Shown here: positions 54,074 to 61,859 of the stretch, one piece after another
Position numbering within the stretch: position 1 is the first letter of the stretch
How the letters are laid out: the number at the start of each line of letters is the position of its first letter
NCBI RefSeq assembly: GCF_036186745.1
Contig: NZ_CP108086.1
Location: 7,254,001-7,318,000, forward strand
Source: Microbispora hainanensis
Lineage (GTDB): Bacteria > Actinomycetota > Actinomycetes > Streptosporangiales > Streptosporangiaceae
DNA: 64,000 bases
Direction: 5' to 3'
Translations under genes and position numbers: made by a program
The notes under the pieces: generated by a model
Databases searched by the model: none
What the model saw: only the letters and a program-made list of their open reading frames with translations
What the model was told of the DNA's origin: nothing

Positions 54074-55423
54074 TCAGCCCTGGTAGAAGGTCAGATCCAC
54101 GCCGGAGACGGTGTGCTGGACGCAGGTGAACCCGCCCAGGCCCGCCTGCGCGGCGACCGCCTCACCCGGGCCCGCCTGCGCGGCGACCGCCTCGCTCAGG
54201 CAGACGACGCCGGGAGCGGCGAGGTCCTGAGCCATCTTCGACGCTTGATTCACCGGCGCTCCGGCCACGTCGCGGCCTCCGTCCGGCGTCCGCCCGGACA
54301 GCACCGGCCCGCTGTCCAGCCCGATGCGGCAGGTCATCCCGGCCTCGGCCAGGGCGGCGCGCAACTCCAGGGCGAAGGGCACGGCGGCGCCGGGGTCATC
54401 GAACAGGTAGATGGCCAGCGGACCGGCGACCTTGACCTCGACGGCGCCCTCCGCGGGCAGGAGGCGCAGCCCGATCTCCCGCATGCGGGCCGACAGGTCC
54501 AGCCCGGTCAGGAGCGCCACCTCGGGTACGTCGGCCGCCGCCCCGGGCTCGCCGCGCTCGGCCAGGACCACCGTCCGTTCTCGCAGGTGCTTTGCCGCGA
54601 GCGCCGCGGCCGACCCGGCGTCGCGGGGATCGAAGCGCAACAGGTCCTCGTAGAAGGCGGCCGGATAGGGGATGGGATACCACCCGCCGTCGGTCGCCGC
54701 GTCGCCGGCGCGCGGCCCGTCGAGCACGCGATAGACCGCGCCCAGGAGCCTGGCCTGCCCATCGTGCGCGTCCTTGCGGCGCAGGACGAAGCCATGCCCG
54801 TCCTTGCGGCGCAGGACGAAGCCATGCCCGTCCTTGCGGCGCAGGACGAAGCCGTGGCCGGCCGGCAGCCGCTCGGCCACCGCCTCGGTGACCACGATCT
54901 CGCCGCCCTCGGTGTGGTTCTCCACGAGGTGCTCGACCGCGTCGGCCTCGGCGCCGTACAGTCCGCCGTCCAGGTCGTAGTAGTCGCCGTGGTGGACGCC
55001 GATGCCGACGCGGATCCCGCAGGTGCGCCCGATCTCGTCCTGCGCTCGCAGCAGGGCCGACAGCAGCGTCCCCGCGTCGGTCGTCGCGGGATGGAACAGT
55101 TGCGCGTTGTCCGCCGCCCAGACGCCCATCGCCCGGCCGCCCACGCCGATCCCGTACGCGTGCAGGACGCGTTTCGGGCCGTCGATGAGCGCCAGCACCT
55201 CCAGCAGGCCGAGGCTGCGGCTCAGCCTGGTCAGCCCGGCCGAGTCGGACACCACGCTGTATCCGGTCGTGACGTGCGCGCCGAGCAGCCGCCGGGCGTC
55301 GGCGGCGGTACGGCCGCTCGCCCTCCACCGCTCCACCAGCGTCAGCGGCAGCCCCGGGGCCGCGTCCCTTGCGAGGTCGAAGGCGCCCGGCTCCTCCCCG
55401 GTCGTGGGAGTGTCAGTGGTCAC
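54074..55423 (-). CDS. Class III nucleotidyl-cyclase-like protein with in-frame tandem duplications
   Basis: 449 aa. Two cyclase-homology-like regions: about 135-180 (IRVGIGVHHGDYYDLDGGLYGAEADAVEHL) and 385-425 (CRIGLDSGPVLSGRTPDGGRDVAGAPVNQASKM). The metal Asp and substrate-specifying residues of true cyclases are not clearly conserved, so activity is doubtful. Odd features: a 10-aa block GHGFVLRRKD in three tandem copies (30-bp repeat 54771-54860) and a 10-aa block near the C-terminus in two copies (54141-54200). Starts GTG 55423 with no ribosome site; TAGTCA lies 6 nt upstream. Convergent with the VMAP operon, 6 nt apart. Confidence 0.65.
   Translation of the reverse strand: MTTDTPTTGEEPGAFDLARDAAPGLPLTLVERWRASGRTAADARRLLGAHVTTGYSVVSDSAGLTRLSRSLGLLEVLALIDGPKRVLHAYGIGVGGRAMGVWAADNAQLFHPATTDAGTLLSALLRAQDEIGRTCGIRVGIGVHHGDYYDLDGGLYGAEADAVEHLVENHTEGGEIVVTEAVAERLPAGHGFVLRRKDGHGFVLRRKDGHGFVLRRKDAHDGQARLLGAVYRVLDGPRAGDAATDGGWYPIPYPAAFYEDLLRFDPRDAGSAAALAAKHLRERTVVLAERGEPGAAADVPEVALLTGLDLSARMREIGLRLLPAEGAVEVKVAGPLAIYLFDDPGAAVPFALELRAALAEAGMTCRIGLDSGPVLSGRTPDGGRDVAGAPVNQASKMAQDLAAPGVVCLSEAVAAQAGPGEAVAAQAGLGGFTCVQHTVSGVDLTFYQG
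54141..54200 (-). repeat. 30-bp tandem duplication in the cyclase-like gene
   Basis: Two copies, 54141-54170 and 54171-54200, diverging only in the last ~10 bases, encode AVAAQAGPGE/AVAAQAGLGG. In frame. Confidence 0.85.
54771..54860 (-). repeat. 30-bp tandem triplication in the cyclase-like gene
   Basis: Three copies at 54771, 54801 and 54831, identical except for the final bases of the third, encode GHGFVLRRKD three times. Perfect identity points to recent expansion. Confidence 0.9.
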
Positions 55424-55432
55424 ACAGGATGA

Positions 55433-55729
55433 CTACTCATCGATATCAGCCGTCGAGGAGCGTTTGCGTTCCAAAGTTGGAGCGCCCGTCAGGACGAGCT
55501 GGCGATGGGAGTTCGTACCGATCTCCAGGGCCGACCGCGGTTCCTCATCCGTGGGCGCAGTAGCGCCGGGGCAGGCACCCGACTCGTCCAAGAGTCCGCA
55601 CCCGCGACGCTCGGCGGCGCGTTCCCAGTCTTCACGGATGGGGCCGTACTCGACAGCCCTGAAGACTCTGCGACAGCCCGGAAGGCTCTGCGAGCACGTC
55701 TCCGGGCGGGACGTCGTATCGGGCGGCAC
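55433..55729 (-). CDS. Possible small protein upstream of the cyclase-like gene
   Basis: 98 codons, ending 9 nt before the cyclase-like start on the same strand. Third positions are fairly G/C-rich. The middle (VEYGPIREDWERAAERRGCG) looks protein-like and contains two Cys-rich spots, but I recognise no family, no ribosome site precedes the ATG, and a 20-bp duplication lies inside. It may be a real leader gene, a remnant, or chance. Confidence 0.3.
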   Translation of the reverse strand: MPPDTTSRPETCSQSLPGCRRVFRAVEYGPIREDWERAAERRGCGLLDESGACPGATAPTDEEPRSALEIGTNSHRQLVLTGAPTLERKRSSTADIDE

Positions 55730-56226
55730 CTCCCGGTTGGGGCTCCATATTTGCCCAGGTCAGGGTTTGATTCGATGGTGTGTTCGAGGTAGGCTTGGGG
55801 TAGCCGTTGCAGGTGAGCCTAGCTGGCGGGCCGTTGGCCATACGCCGTGTGTTGAGCCGAGTCTGTTGAAGGAAGTCCCGGTCCGGGCGGTCGGGAAACC
55901 GTTGTTTGCCTTCGTCTGTGCTCCTGGGGGTTCACCGCCGTGTCCGCGCCGCACTCGCCGTCCGCTGCCGCCGGGCAGCGCCCGGCACCGCCGGTGCCCT
56001 CGACACGTGCAGCACGCCCGGCAGACCCGACAAGTCCAGCACGCGCGCCGCGCCCGCCTCGCCCGGCGCGCTCTGCGGACCCGGCACGTCCGGCGGACCC
56101 GGCACGCCCGGTGGATCCGGCACCTTCAGCACGCCCGTCGCGCCCGGCACGTGCAGCGCGCCCTGCACCTTCAACGCGCCCGTCGCACCCGACACACCCG
56201 GCGCCTTCAGCACGTCCGGCGGATCC

Positions 56227-56352
56227 GGCGCGTCCGGTGGACCCGGCGCGTCCGGTGGACCCGGCGCGCCCGGTGGACCCGGCGCGCCCGGTGGACCCGG
56301 CGCGCCCGGTGGACCCGGCGCGCCCGGTGGACCCGGCGCGTCCGGTGGAGCC
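56227..56352 (+). repeat. 18-bp tandem array, seven copies
   Basis: Unit GGCGCGCCCGGTGGACCC (T for C at one position in some units), starting at 56227 and every 18 bp to 56352. It lies just upstream of the HNH -10 and would encode ARPVDP-type repeats if the upstream frame (from 55940) were translated. High identity of the units implies recent slippage. Confidence 0.9.
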
Positions 56353-56383
56353 GACGCCTTCAGCACGCCCGGTGGGCCCGACC

Positions 56384-56389
56384 TACCCT
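56384..56389 (+). promoter_or_regulatory. Leaderless -10 (TACCCT) for the HNH gene
   Basis: TACCCT fits TAnnnT and ends 6 nt before GTG 56396. It supports starting the protein at 56396, after the tandem array, rather than in the Pro-rich frame at 55940. Confidence 0.5.
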
Positions 56390-56395
56390 TCGCGT

Positions 56396-59300
56396 GTGGT
56401 GGGCGGGGTGTCCTCCCCTGGCCAGGGTGGGGGCGAGGCCGGGGGCGAAGGTACCGGCGGTGGTGGGGTTCCGGTGGCGATTCCTGATGGGCTGGCGGTG
56501 ATCCCGCCGGGGGCCGAGCTTGCGGGGGTGCTGGCGGGTATCGCTGTGGAGCGGGTGTCGGGGTTCGACACTGTGGAGGTGCTCAAGGCGGCCTACCGGC
56601 AGTCCTGTCATGACCGGGCGTGGTTTTTGCGGGTGCTGCTGGAGGTCGGGCTGCGTGAGGCGTGGTCCGGCGACAGCGTGGTCCGCCTGCAAACACCGGA
56701 GGAGTTCGCCCCGGATGAGGCGCGGGCGGCGCTGGTGTGGTCGCGCCGCCGCGCGGATTCGGCGTTCGAGCTGGCGTGGAATCTGCATCGCCGCCTGCCG
56801 GTGCTCGGTGAGGCGATGCTGGAGGGGGTGTTGGATGAGCCGCGGGCGGTGGCTTTCATCCGCTGGACGAGCGGGTTGACCGACGCCCAGGCCGGCTGGG
56901 TTTGCGAGCGCCTGGTGCCTCGGGCGGCGGGGTGGACGGTGGGCGAGCTGGTCGAGCACGTTCAGCGCATGGTGCTCGCGATCGATCCGGATTGGGCGGA
57001 AAAGCGTTATACCGAGGCGGTCCGCAGGCGGCGGGTGGCCGGCACGCGCAATGATGACGGTACCGCGACCGTGTCCGGGCTGGACCTGCCGGTGGAGCGG
57101 GCGGTGGCCGGGTGTGAGCGGATCGATGAGCTGGCCCGCGCCTGCAAACGCGCCGGGGACCGCCGCCCGATCGATCACATCCGCGCGGACTTGTTCTTGG
57201 GCAGCCTGGATGGCACCTTCGAAGGCCTGACCGACGAGCAGATCGTCACCCATGTCCTGGCCCACCCTCTCGTGGAACCCGGCGATCCCACCCCCGGCGA
57301 CACCTCTGACGACACCCCCAGCTCCACCGGCTCGGCCGACGACCCCGCCGGCTCATCTGACGCCGCCACCGGCAAACCTGACGCCCCCGCAGGCACTACC
57401 GCCAGCCCCGCCAGCTCTGCCGGTACCCCCACAGGCGAGCCGAAGCACGAGCGCGAGCGCGACTACGAGCGGAGGTCGGGTAACGGACCCGAGCCGGAAG
57501 ATGGGCACGGGCACGGGCGGAGGGTCGCTCCGGAGCCGGAGCGTAGACACGGCCAAAGCGCCGCACCACAACCGGGGACGGAGCAGAGGCCGAGCACCGG
57601 AGCCACGCCTGCGTACGAGCGCGACCGGAGCACCGCACCAGAACCAGAGCACGGGCGCGGGCACGACAACAGCGCCGCACCCGAACCAGAGTCGGAGGAC
57701 GAGCGGAGGCTGAGCACCGGGTCCGAGTCGGAGCACGAGCGCGGGCGCGACCGGGTCACGGCACCCGCGCCGGAGCCGGAGCACGAGCACGAGCACGGCC
57801 AGAGCGCCGCATCCGAGCCGGAGGACGGGAACGCGTACGCGCACGGGCGGAGGGGCGCACCCGAACCGAGGCAGGAGCACGAGCACGGCCAGGGCACCGC
57901 ACCAGAGCCAGGGACGGAGCAGAGGCCGAGCACCGGACCCACGCCCGCGTACGAACACGACCAGAGCGCCGCACCCGAACCGGAGGACGGGCACACGCAC
58001 GGGCGGAGGGCCGCGCCGGAGTCTGAGCGAGGGCACGACCAGAGCGCCGCACCGGAGTCGGAGTCGGAGTCGGAGGGTGGGCGCGGGTGCGGGGAGCCTC
58101 AGCGGTCGCAGGGCCGCCTTGGTGGTGGGCCCGGCGCGACATCGTGGTCGGTGCCGGAGATACGGGTGGAGCTGACGACGTTGCTCGGGCACGATGAGCA
58201 CCCGGCGCACCTGCCCGGCTGGGGCATGGTCCACGCCGCCCAGGCACGCCGCATCGTCACCGGCATGCTCGGCGGGCAGTGGCGCTATGCCATCTGCACC
58301 GACGACGGGCACCTGCTCCTGGCCGGCATCACCCGGCAGCGCCCCTGCCCGCCTGCACAACGGCCACCCCGCGACATGCGACGCGGCGGCATCGTCGAGC
58401 TGCAGATCACCCTCACCCAGCTCCACCGGCTGGCCGCCGCACCGGCCACCACCGGCGCCTGGGCACCCCTCATCGCCGACCTCACCCGTCAAGCCCACGC
58501 CCAGCTCGGCACCACCCCCGCAACCGGATCGCCCGACCGAACCGGATCACCCGACCCGGCGGGATCGCGTCACCCGGGCCGATCGTGTGACCCGGCTGCA
58601 GCGCACGCCCCAGCGGGATCGGGTGACCCGGCCATGCTGGGCGAACAGACCGACCCAGCCCACACGGCCGACACGGCCAACACGGCCGACACGGCAGGCG
58701 CAGTCAGCACCACAAGCGCGGCTGGCACGGCTAACGCGGACTCGGCGAACACGGCTGACGTGGTCAACGCGGCGGGCGCGGCTGGCGCGGCCGACACCGC
58801 TGGGGTGGCGAGCACAGCGAACGGGGCTGATCGGCGTCATGCCGATGCGGCCTTACGCCGATACGTCCAGATCCGGGGCCGGGTCTGCTCCTGGCCGGGC
58901 TGCCGCATGCCCGCCACCCGCACCGACCAAGACCACATCCAGGCCTGGGCCGACAACGGCGCCACCACCGCCGCCAACCTGCACCTGGCCTGCCGCCACG
59001 ACCACCGCGCCAAGCACCTCGGCGGCTGGCGCGTCACCACCGCAGGCCCCCACCTCATCATCTGGACCAGCCCACTCGGACACCCCTACCACAGCCCACT
59101 CCCGAAGATCATCCAGCCCGTCCCCGACCCCCAGCCCCGCACCTGGCCCGACGCCCCACCCGGACGCCTGCCCGGCGACCTCCCCGGAGCACCAGACACG
59201 ATCATGGCCCCACCATGCCCTCCCACCACCCCACCAGCACAAACCCCCGCAGAAACCCCGGCACAACCAACCCGTAGGCACACGACCCAGACACCCGACG

Positions 59301-59398
59301 CGGATAGCCCCGACACGGAGGAACACGACAACGCCACACCACAGGACGAATCAAGAGGAACACTCATCCAACGCGACCTCGAAACACCACCCTTTTGA
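56396..59398 (+). CDS. DUF222/HNH endonuclease family protein with long repetitive linker
   Basis: 1000 aa from GTG 56396. Domain order: DUF222-type helical region (about residues 30-290: VAGCERIDELARACKRAG, DHIRADLFLGSLDGTF), a ~220-residue acidic low-complexity stretch of repeated PEPEH/SAAPE motifs, the second DUF222 part (GHDEHPAHLPGWGMVHAAQARRI), another Ala/Asp/Thr repeat tract (TADTANTADTAG), and a C-terminal HNH nuclease (CSWPGCRMPATRTDQDHIQAW...CRHDHRAKHLGGW). The family (13E12-type) is abundant and mobile in actinomycetes. The HNH residues are present, so activity is possible. Repeats make the length unusual; typical members are about 400-500 aa. Confidence 0.8.
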   Translation: MVGGVSSPGQGGGEAGGEGTGGGGVPVAIPDGLAVIPPGAELAGVLAGIAVERVSGFDTVEVLKAAYRQSCHDRAWFLRVLLEVGLREAWSGDSVVRLQTPEEFAPDEARAALVWSRRRADSAFELAWNLHRRLPVLGEAMLEGVLDEPRAVAFIRWTSGLTDAQAGWVCERLVPRAAGWTVGELVEHVQRMVLAIDPDWAEKRYTEAVRRRRVAGTRNDDGTATVSGLDLPVERAVAGCERIDELARACKRAGDRRPIDHIRADLFLGSLDGTFEGLTDEQIVTHVLAHPLVEPGDPTPGDTSDDTPSSTGSADDPAGSSDAATGKPDAPAGTTASPASSAGTPTGEPKHERERDYERRSGNGPEPEDGHGHGRRVAPEPERRHGQSAAPQPGTEQRPSTGATPAYERDRSTAPEPEHGRGHDNSAAPEPESEDERRLSTGSESEHERGRDRVTAPAPEPEHEHEHGQSAASEPEDGNAYAHGRRGAPEPRQEHEHGQGTAPEPGTEQRPSTGPTPAYEHDQSAAPEPEDGHTHGRRAAPESERGHDQSAAPESESESEGGRGCGEPQRSQGRLGGGPGATSWSVPEIRVELTTLLGHDEHPAHLPGWGMVHAAQARRIVTGMLGGQWRYAICTDDGHLLLAGITRQRPCPPAQRPPRDMRRGGIVELQITLTQLHRLAAAPATTGAWAPLIADLTRQAHAQLGTTPATGSPDRTGSPDPAGSRHPGRSCDPAAAHAPAGSGDPAMLGEQTDPAHTADTANTADTAGAVSTTSAAGTANADSANTADVVNAAGAAGAADTAGVASTANGADRRHADAALRRYVQIRGRVCSWPGCRMPATRTDQDHIQAWADNGATTAANLHLACRHDHRAKHLGGWRVTTAGPHLIIWTSPLGHPYHSPLPKIIQPVPDPQPRTWPDAPPGRLPGDLPGAPDTIMAPPCPPTTPPAQTPAETPAQPTRRHTTQTPDADSPDTEEHDNATPQDESRGTLIQRDLETPPF
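57440..58090 (+). repeat. Degenerate acidic repeat tract inside the HNH gene
   Basis: Imperfect repeats of roughly 40-60 bp (GCGCCGCACCNGAACC..., GAGCACGAGC...) encode alternating SAAPEPE, EHEHGQ and HGRR blocks. Different copies drift, which suggests repeated slippage and point mutation rather than one burst. Confidence 0.75.
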
Positions 59399-60096
59399 CG
59401 CCCCCTCGCCTCCGGCACCGTTCGAGGGAGAAGCAGTGTCGGCCCCCGGCCCCGCATCCCGTTCGGGCACCGCGCCCGCCGCCGCGACGCTGAGCCCACG
59501 TCCGGCGCCACACGCGGCGCTGGCCCCTATGGCCTGGCCCCTATGGCCCTGGACCGTATGGCACTGGCCACTGGCCCCTGGTGAGGAACTGCACCTGTCG
59601 AACACCGCCTATTGGTCCACGCCGCTGCTCACCACCGCGCGGCGCGGGGCCGGGCCGCGGGCGTTCCGGGAGAACGACGGTGCGGCCTGACACATCGCCC
59701 CCAGTCGGCCCATTCCGTCCGCACGCAGCCGGTCGTAGTCCGTCAAGGCATGCGGGTGCGGCGTGCGCAACCGGTCCTCGCACACGCGTACGACCGCCTC
59801 AGCGGTGGAGTCGGCCACGTGCGACACGGCCGCACTCCATATCCTGCCGACGTCGAGATTTTGCCGACGTCGAGCAGGTCGGCTCCATGCCGAAGCGTCC
59901 TCACCGTGCTGACGGGCTGCTCCGGAATGTCCCGGCGCAGCCGTACGGGCTGAGGGCGAGCGGGAGGCGTTGCCGACACCGTGACCTGGGTGAGCAGCCG
60001 GTTCGCCGCCTGACGGGCGGCCGCTCCCTGAGCGGCGTGCTGCTGGGCCCTGCGCAGATCGGCCACCGCCACGACGAGACAGGCCGGCCTGCGAAG
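59399..60096. other. Gene-poor region with short repeats and a decayed gene
   Basis: Between the HNH gene and oppC. The first part has 14-15-bp tandem copies of CTGGCCCCTATGGC (59520-59563). The rest holds the frameshifted remnant listed below. No intact gene seen. Confidence 0.6.
59609..60072 (-). pseudogene. Frameshifted gene remnant with 17-bp duplication
   Basis: Two minus-strand frames read like one protein if joined: the 5' frame gives VADLRRAQQHAAQGAAARQAAN... and ends in ...LLDVG; the 3' frame continues DVGRIWSAAVSHVADSTAEAVVRV. The junction is an imperfect 17-bp tandem duplication (59840-59856 and 59857-59873, 14 of 17 identical); 17 is not a multiple of three, so removing one copy restores a single frame. 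The Ala/Arg/Gln-rich helical part vaguely recalls C-terminal parts of actinobacterial relaxases, but I do not claim it. Confidence 0.5.
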
Positions 60097-60936
60097 TCAG
60101 CGCAGGCGGGGGTCGAGGGCGTCGCGGACGACGTCGCCGAGCAGGAGGAAGCTCAGCACCGTGGCGGTGAGGAACAGCGCGGGGAAGAACAGCAGGTGGG
60201 GGTGATCGGCGAAGAACGTCTGGGCGATGTTCAGCTGCAGGCCCCACGACACCTCGGGGTACTGCAGGCCGACACCGAGGTAGTCGAGCGTCGCTTCACC
60301 GGCGATGACGTTGCCGACGTTCAGCATGGCCACGACGATGACCGGCGCGATCGCGTTGGGCAGGATATGCCGGAACATCAGCCTGCGGTCGCTCGCGCCC
60401 AGCATGCGGGCGGCGGCGACGAAGTCCATGTCCTTGACGGCGATGACCTGCCCGCGCATCAGCCGGGTCATGGTCGTCCAGCCGAGCAGCACGAGGACCA
60501 GTGTCATAGCCCATATCCCGTGGTCGGGGAAGGCGACCAGCACGACGGTCGCGCCCAGCACGAACGGGATGCCGAAGAACACGTCGGTGAGCCGGGAGAT
60601 GAGTGCGTCGACGACGCCGCCGTAGTAGCCGCCCACCAGCCCCAGCAGGATGGAGATCAGCAGGGCGAAGACGGTGACCGCGACGCCGACCACGATGGAG
60701 GCCCGGGTGCCGTGCACGACCTGCGACCAGTAGTCGCAGCCCTGCAGGTCATACCCGAACAGGGCTCCGTCGGCCGGGCCGTGTTTCGACATGCGCAGGT
60801 TGCACGCCTCGTTGGGGCCCAGGCGGGCGAACAGCCCGGGGAAGGCCGCCATCGCGAGGGCCACCACCAGGACGGCGGCCGAGAACCAGAAGACCACCCG
60901 GCCGCGCAGCTCTCCCCAGGCGTCACGCGCGAGCAC
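60097..60936 (-). CDS. Oligopeptide/dipeptide ABC permease (OppC-like)
   Basis: 279 aa from GTG 60936 (GAGGA 6 nt upstream). N-terminal OppC_N-type stretch with one span, then the binding-protein-dependent transport domain with about five spans and the EAA loop (FVAAARMLGASDRRLMFRHI). Overlaps the OppB gene by 14 nt. With OppB and the lipoprotein it forms a peptide (or nickel/sugar-type family 5) importer; ATPase genes are not in the window. Confidence 0.9.
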   Translation of the reverse strand: MLARDAWGELRGRVVFWFSAAVLVVALAMAAFPGLFARLGPNEACNLRMSKHGPADGALFGYDLQGCDYWSQVVHGTRASIVVGVAVTVFALLISILLGLVGGYYGGVVDALISRLTDVFFGIPFVLGATVVLVAFPDHGIWAMTLVLVLLGWTTMTRLMRGQVIAVKDMDFVAAARMLGASDRRLMFRHILPNAIAPVIVVAMLNVGNVIAGEATLDYLGVGLQYPEVSWGLQLNIAQTFFADHPHLLFFPALFLTATVLSFLLLGDVVRDALDPRLR

Positions 60937-61852
60937 GGCGGATCCTCGGGTCGAGCACGCCGTACAGCAGGTCGACGGCAAGGTTGGCGAGAATGAAGAT
61001 CATGACGAGCAGGGTGACGACGCCGACGACGACGGGACCCTCCTGGAGCTGGATGGACTGGAACACCTGCTGGCCGATGCCGGGCAGGTTGAAGATGCCC
61101 TCGGTGACGACCGCTCCGGCCATCAGGTTGCCGAAGTCGACACCGAGGTAGGTCACGACGGGGATGAGCGAGTTGCGCAGCGCGTGCAGCCCCACCACCC
61201 GGCGCCGGGACAGGCCCTTCGCGGTCGCCGTACGCACGTAGTCGGCGCGCAGGTTCTCCACGAGGGAGGTGCGGGTGAGCCTTGCGACGTACGCCAGCCC
61301 GAACGAGCCGAGGACCATGCCGGGCAGCAGGTAGCTGCCCGGCCAGCCCTCGTCTGTCCCCGCGGTCGGGAACAGCCCCAGATTGAGGCCCAGCACGATC
61401 TGGGCCGTGTACCCGACGACGAACACGGGGACCGCGATGACGAACGTGGTGCCGGCGAGGACCGCCGTGTCGGCGGCCCCGCCGCGGCGCAGCCCGGCCA
61501 GGACGCCGAGGCCGATGCCGACGACGAGCTCGAAGATCCAGGCGGTCAGCGCGAGCTGCGCGGTGACCGCCCACCGGTCCTGGAGGAGCTCGCTCACCGG
61601 CTGGCCGGTGAACGTCTCCCCCAGGTCGCCCCGGAACACCCCGAGCATGTAGTGCCCGTACTGCACGAGCAGCGGCTCGTCGAGGTGGTAGCGCGCCCGC
61701 ATCACGGCGAGCACCTGCTCGGGCACCGGCTTGTCGCCCGCGAGCGCCAGGATCGGGTCGCCCGGCAGTGCGAACACCATCGCGTAGATCAGGAAGGTGG
61801 TCGCGAAGAACACCGGGATCGCCTGGGCCAGGCGCTGCGCGGCGTACCTCAC
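60923..61852 (-). CDS. Oligopeptide/dipeptide ABC permease (OppB-like)
   Basis: 309 aa. N-terminal amphipathic/first span (AIPVFFATTFLIYAMVFALPGDP) typical of OppB, a large extracytoplasmic loop, five further spans, and the EAA loop (RTATAKGLSRRRVVGLHALR). Starts 7 nt after the binding-protein gene on the same strand. Confidence 0.92.
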   Translation of the reverse strand: MRYAAQRLAQAIPVFFATTFLIYAMVFALPGDPILALAGDKPVPEQVLAVMRARYHLDEPLLVQYGHYMLGVFRGDLGETFTGQPVSELLQDRWAVTAQLALTAWIFELVVGIGLGVLAGLRRGGAADTAVLAGTTFVIAVPVFVVGYTAQIVLGLNLGLFPTAGTDEGWPGSYLLPGMVLGSFGLAYVARLTRTSLVENLRADYVRTATAKGLSRRRVVGLHALRNSLIPVVTYLGVDFGNLMAGAVVTEGIFNLPGIGQQVFQSIQLQEGPVVVGVVTLLVMIFILANLAVDLLYGVLDPRIRRARA

Positions 61853-61859
61853 CCTCGGG

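Larger units (their letters stand above)
55424..56395. other. Repeat-bearing intergenic region with no convincing gene
   Basis: 972 nt upstream of the HNH gene. Open frames exist on both strands; one possible small gene on the minus strand (55433-55729) is listed separately. The right half holds a Pro/Ala/Thr-type low-complexity stretch and the 18-bp tandem array. A 20-bp tandem duplication (CGACAGCCCTGAAGACTCTG and its copy) lies at about 55648-55687. Confidence 0.6.

Noticed and set aside
56227-56352. CRISPR or IS terminal repeats
   Set aside because: Contiguous 18-bp direct repeats with no spacers and no inverted ends.
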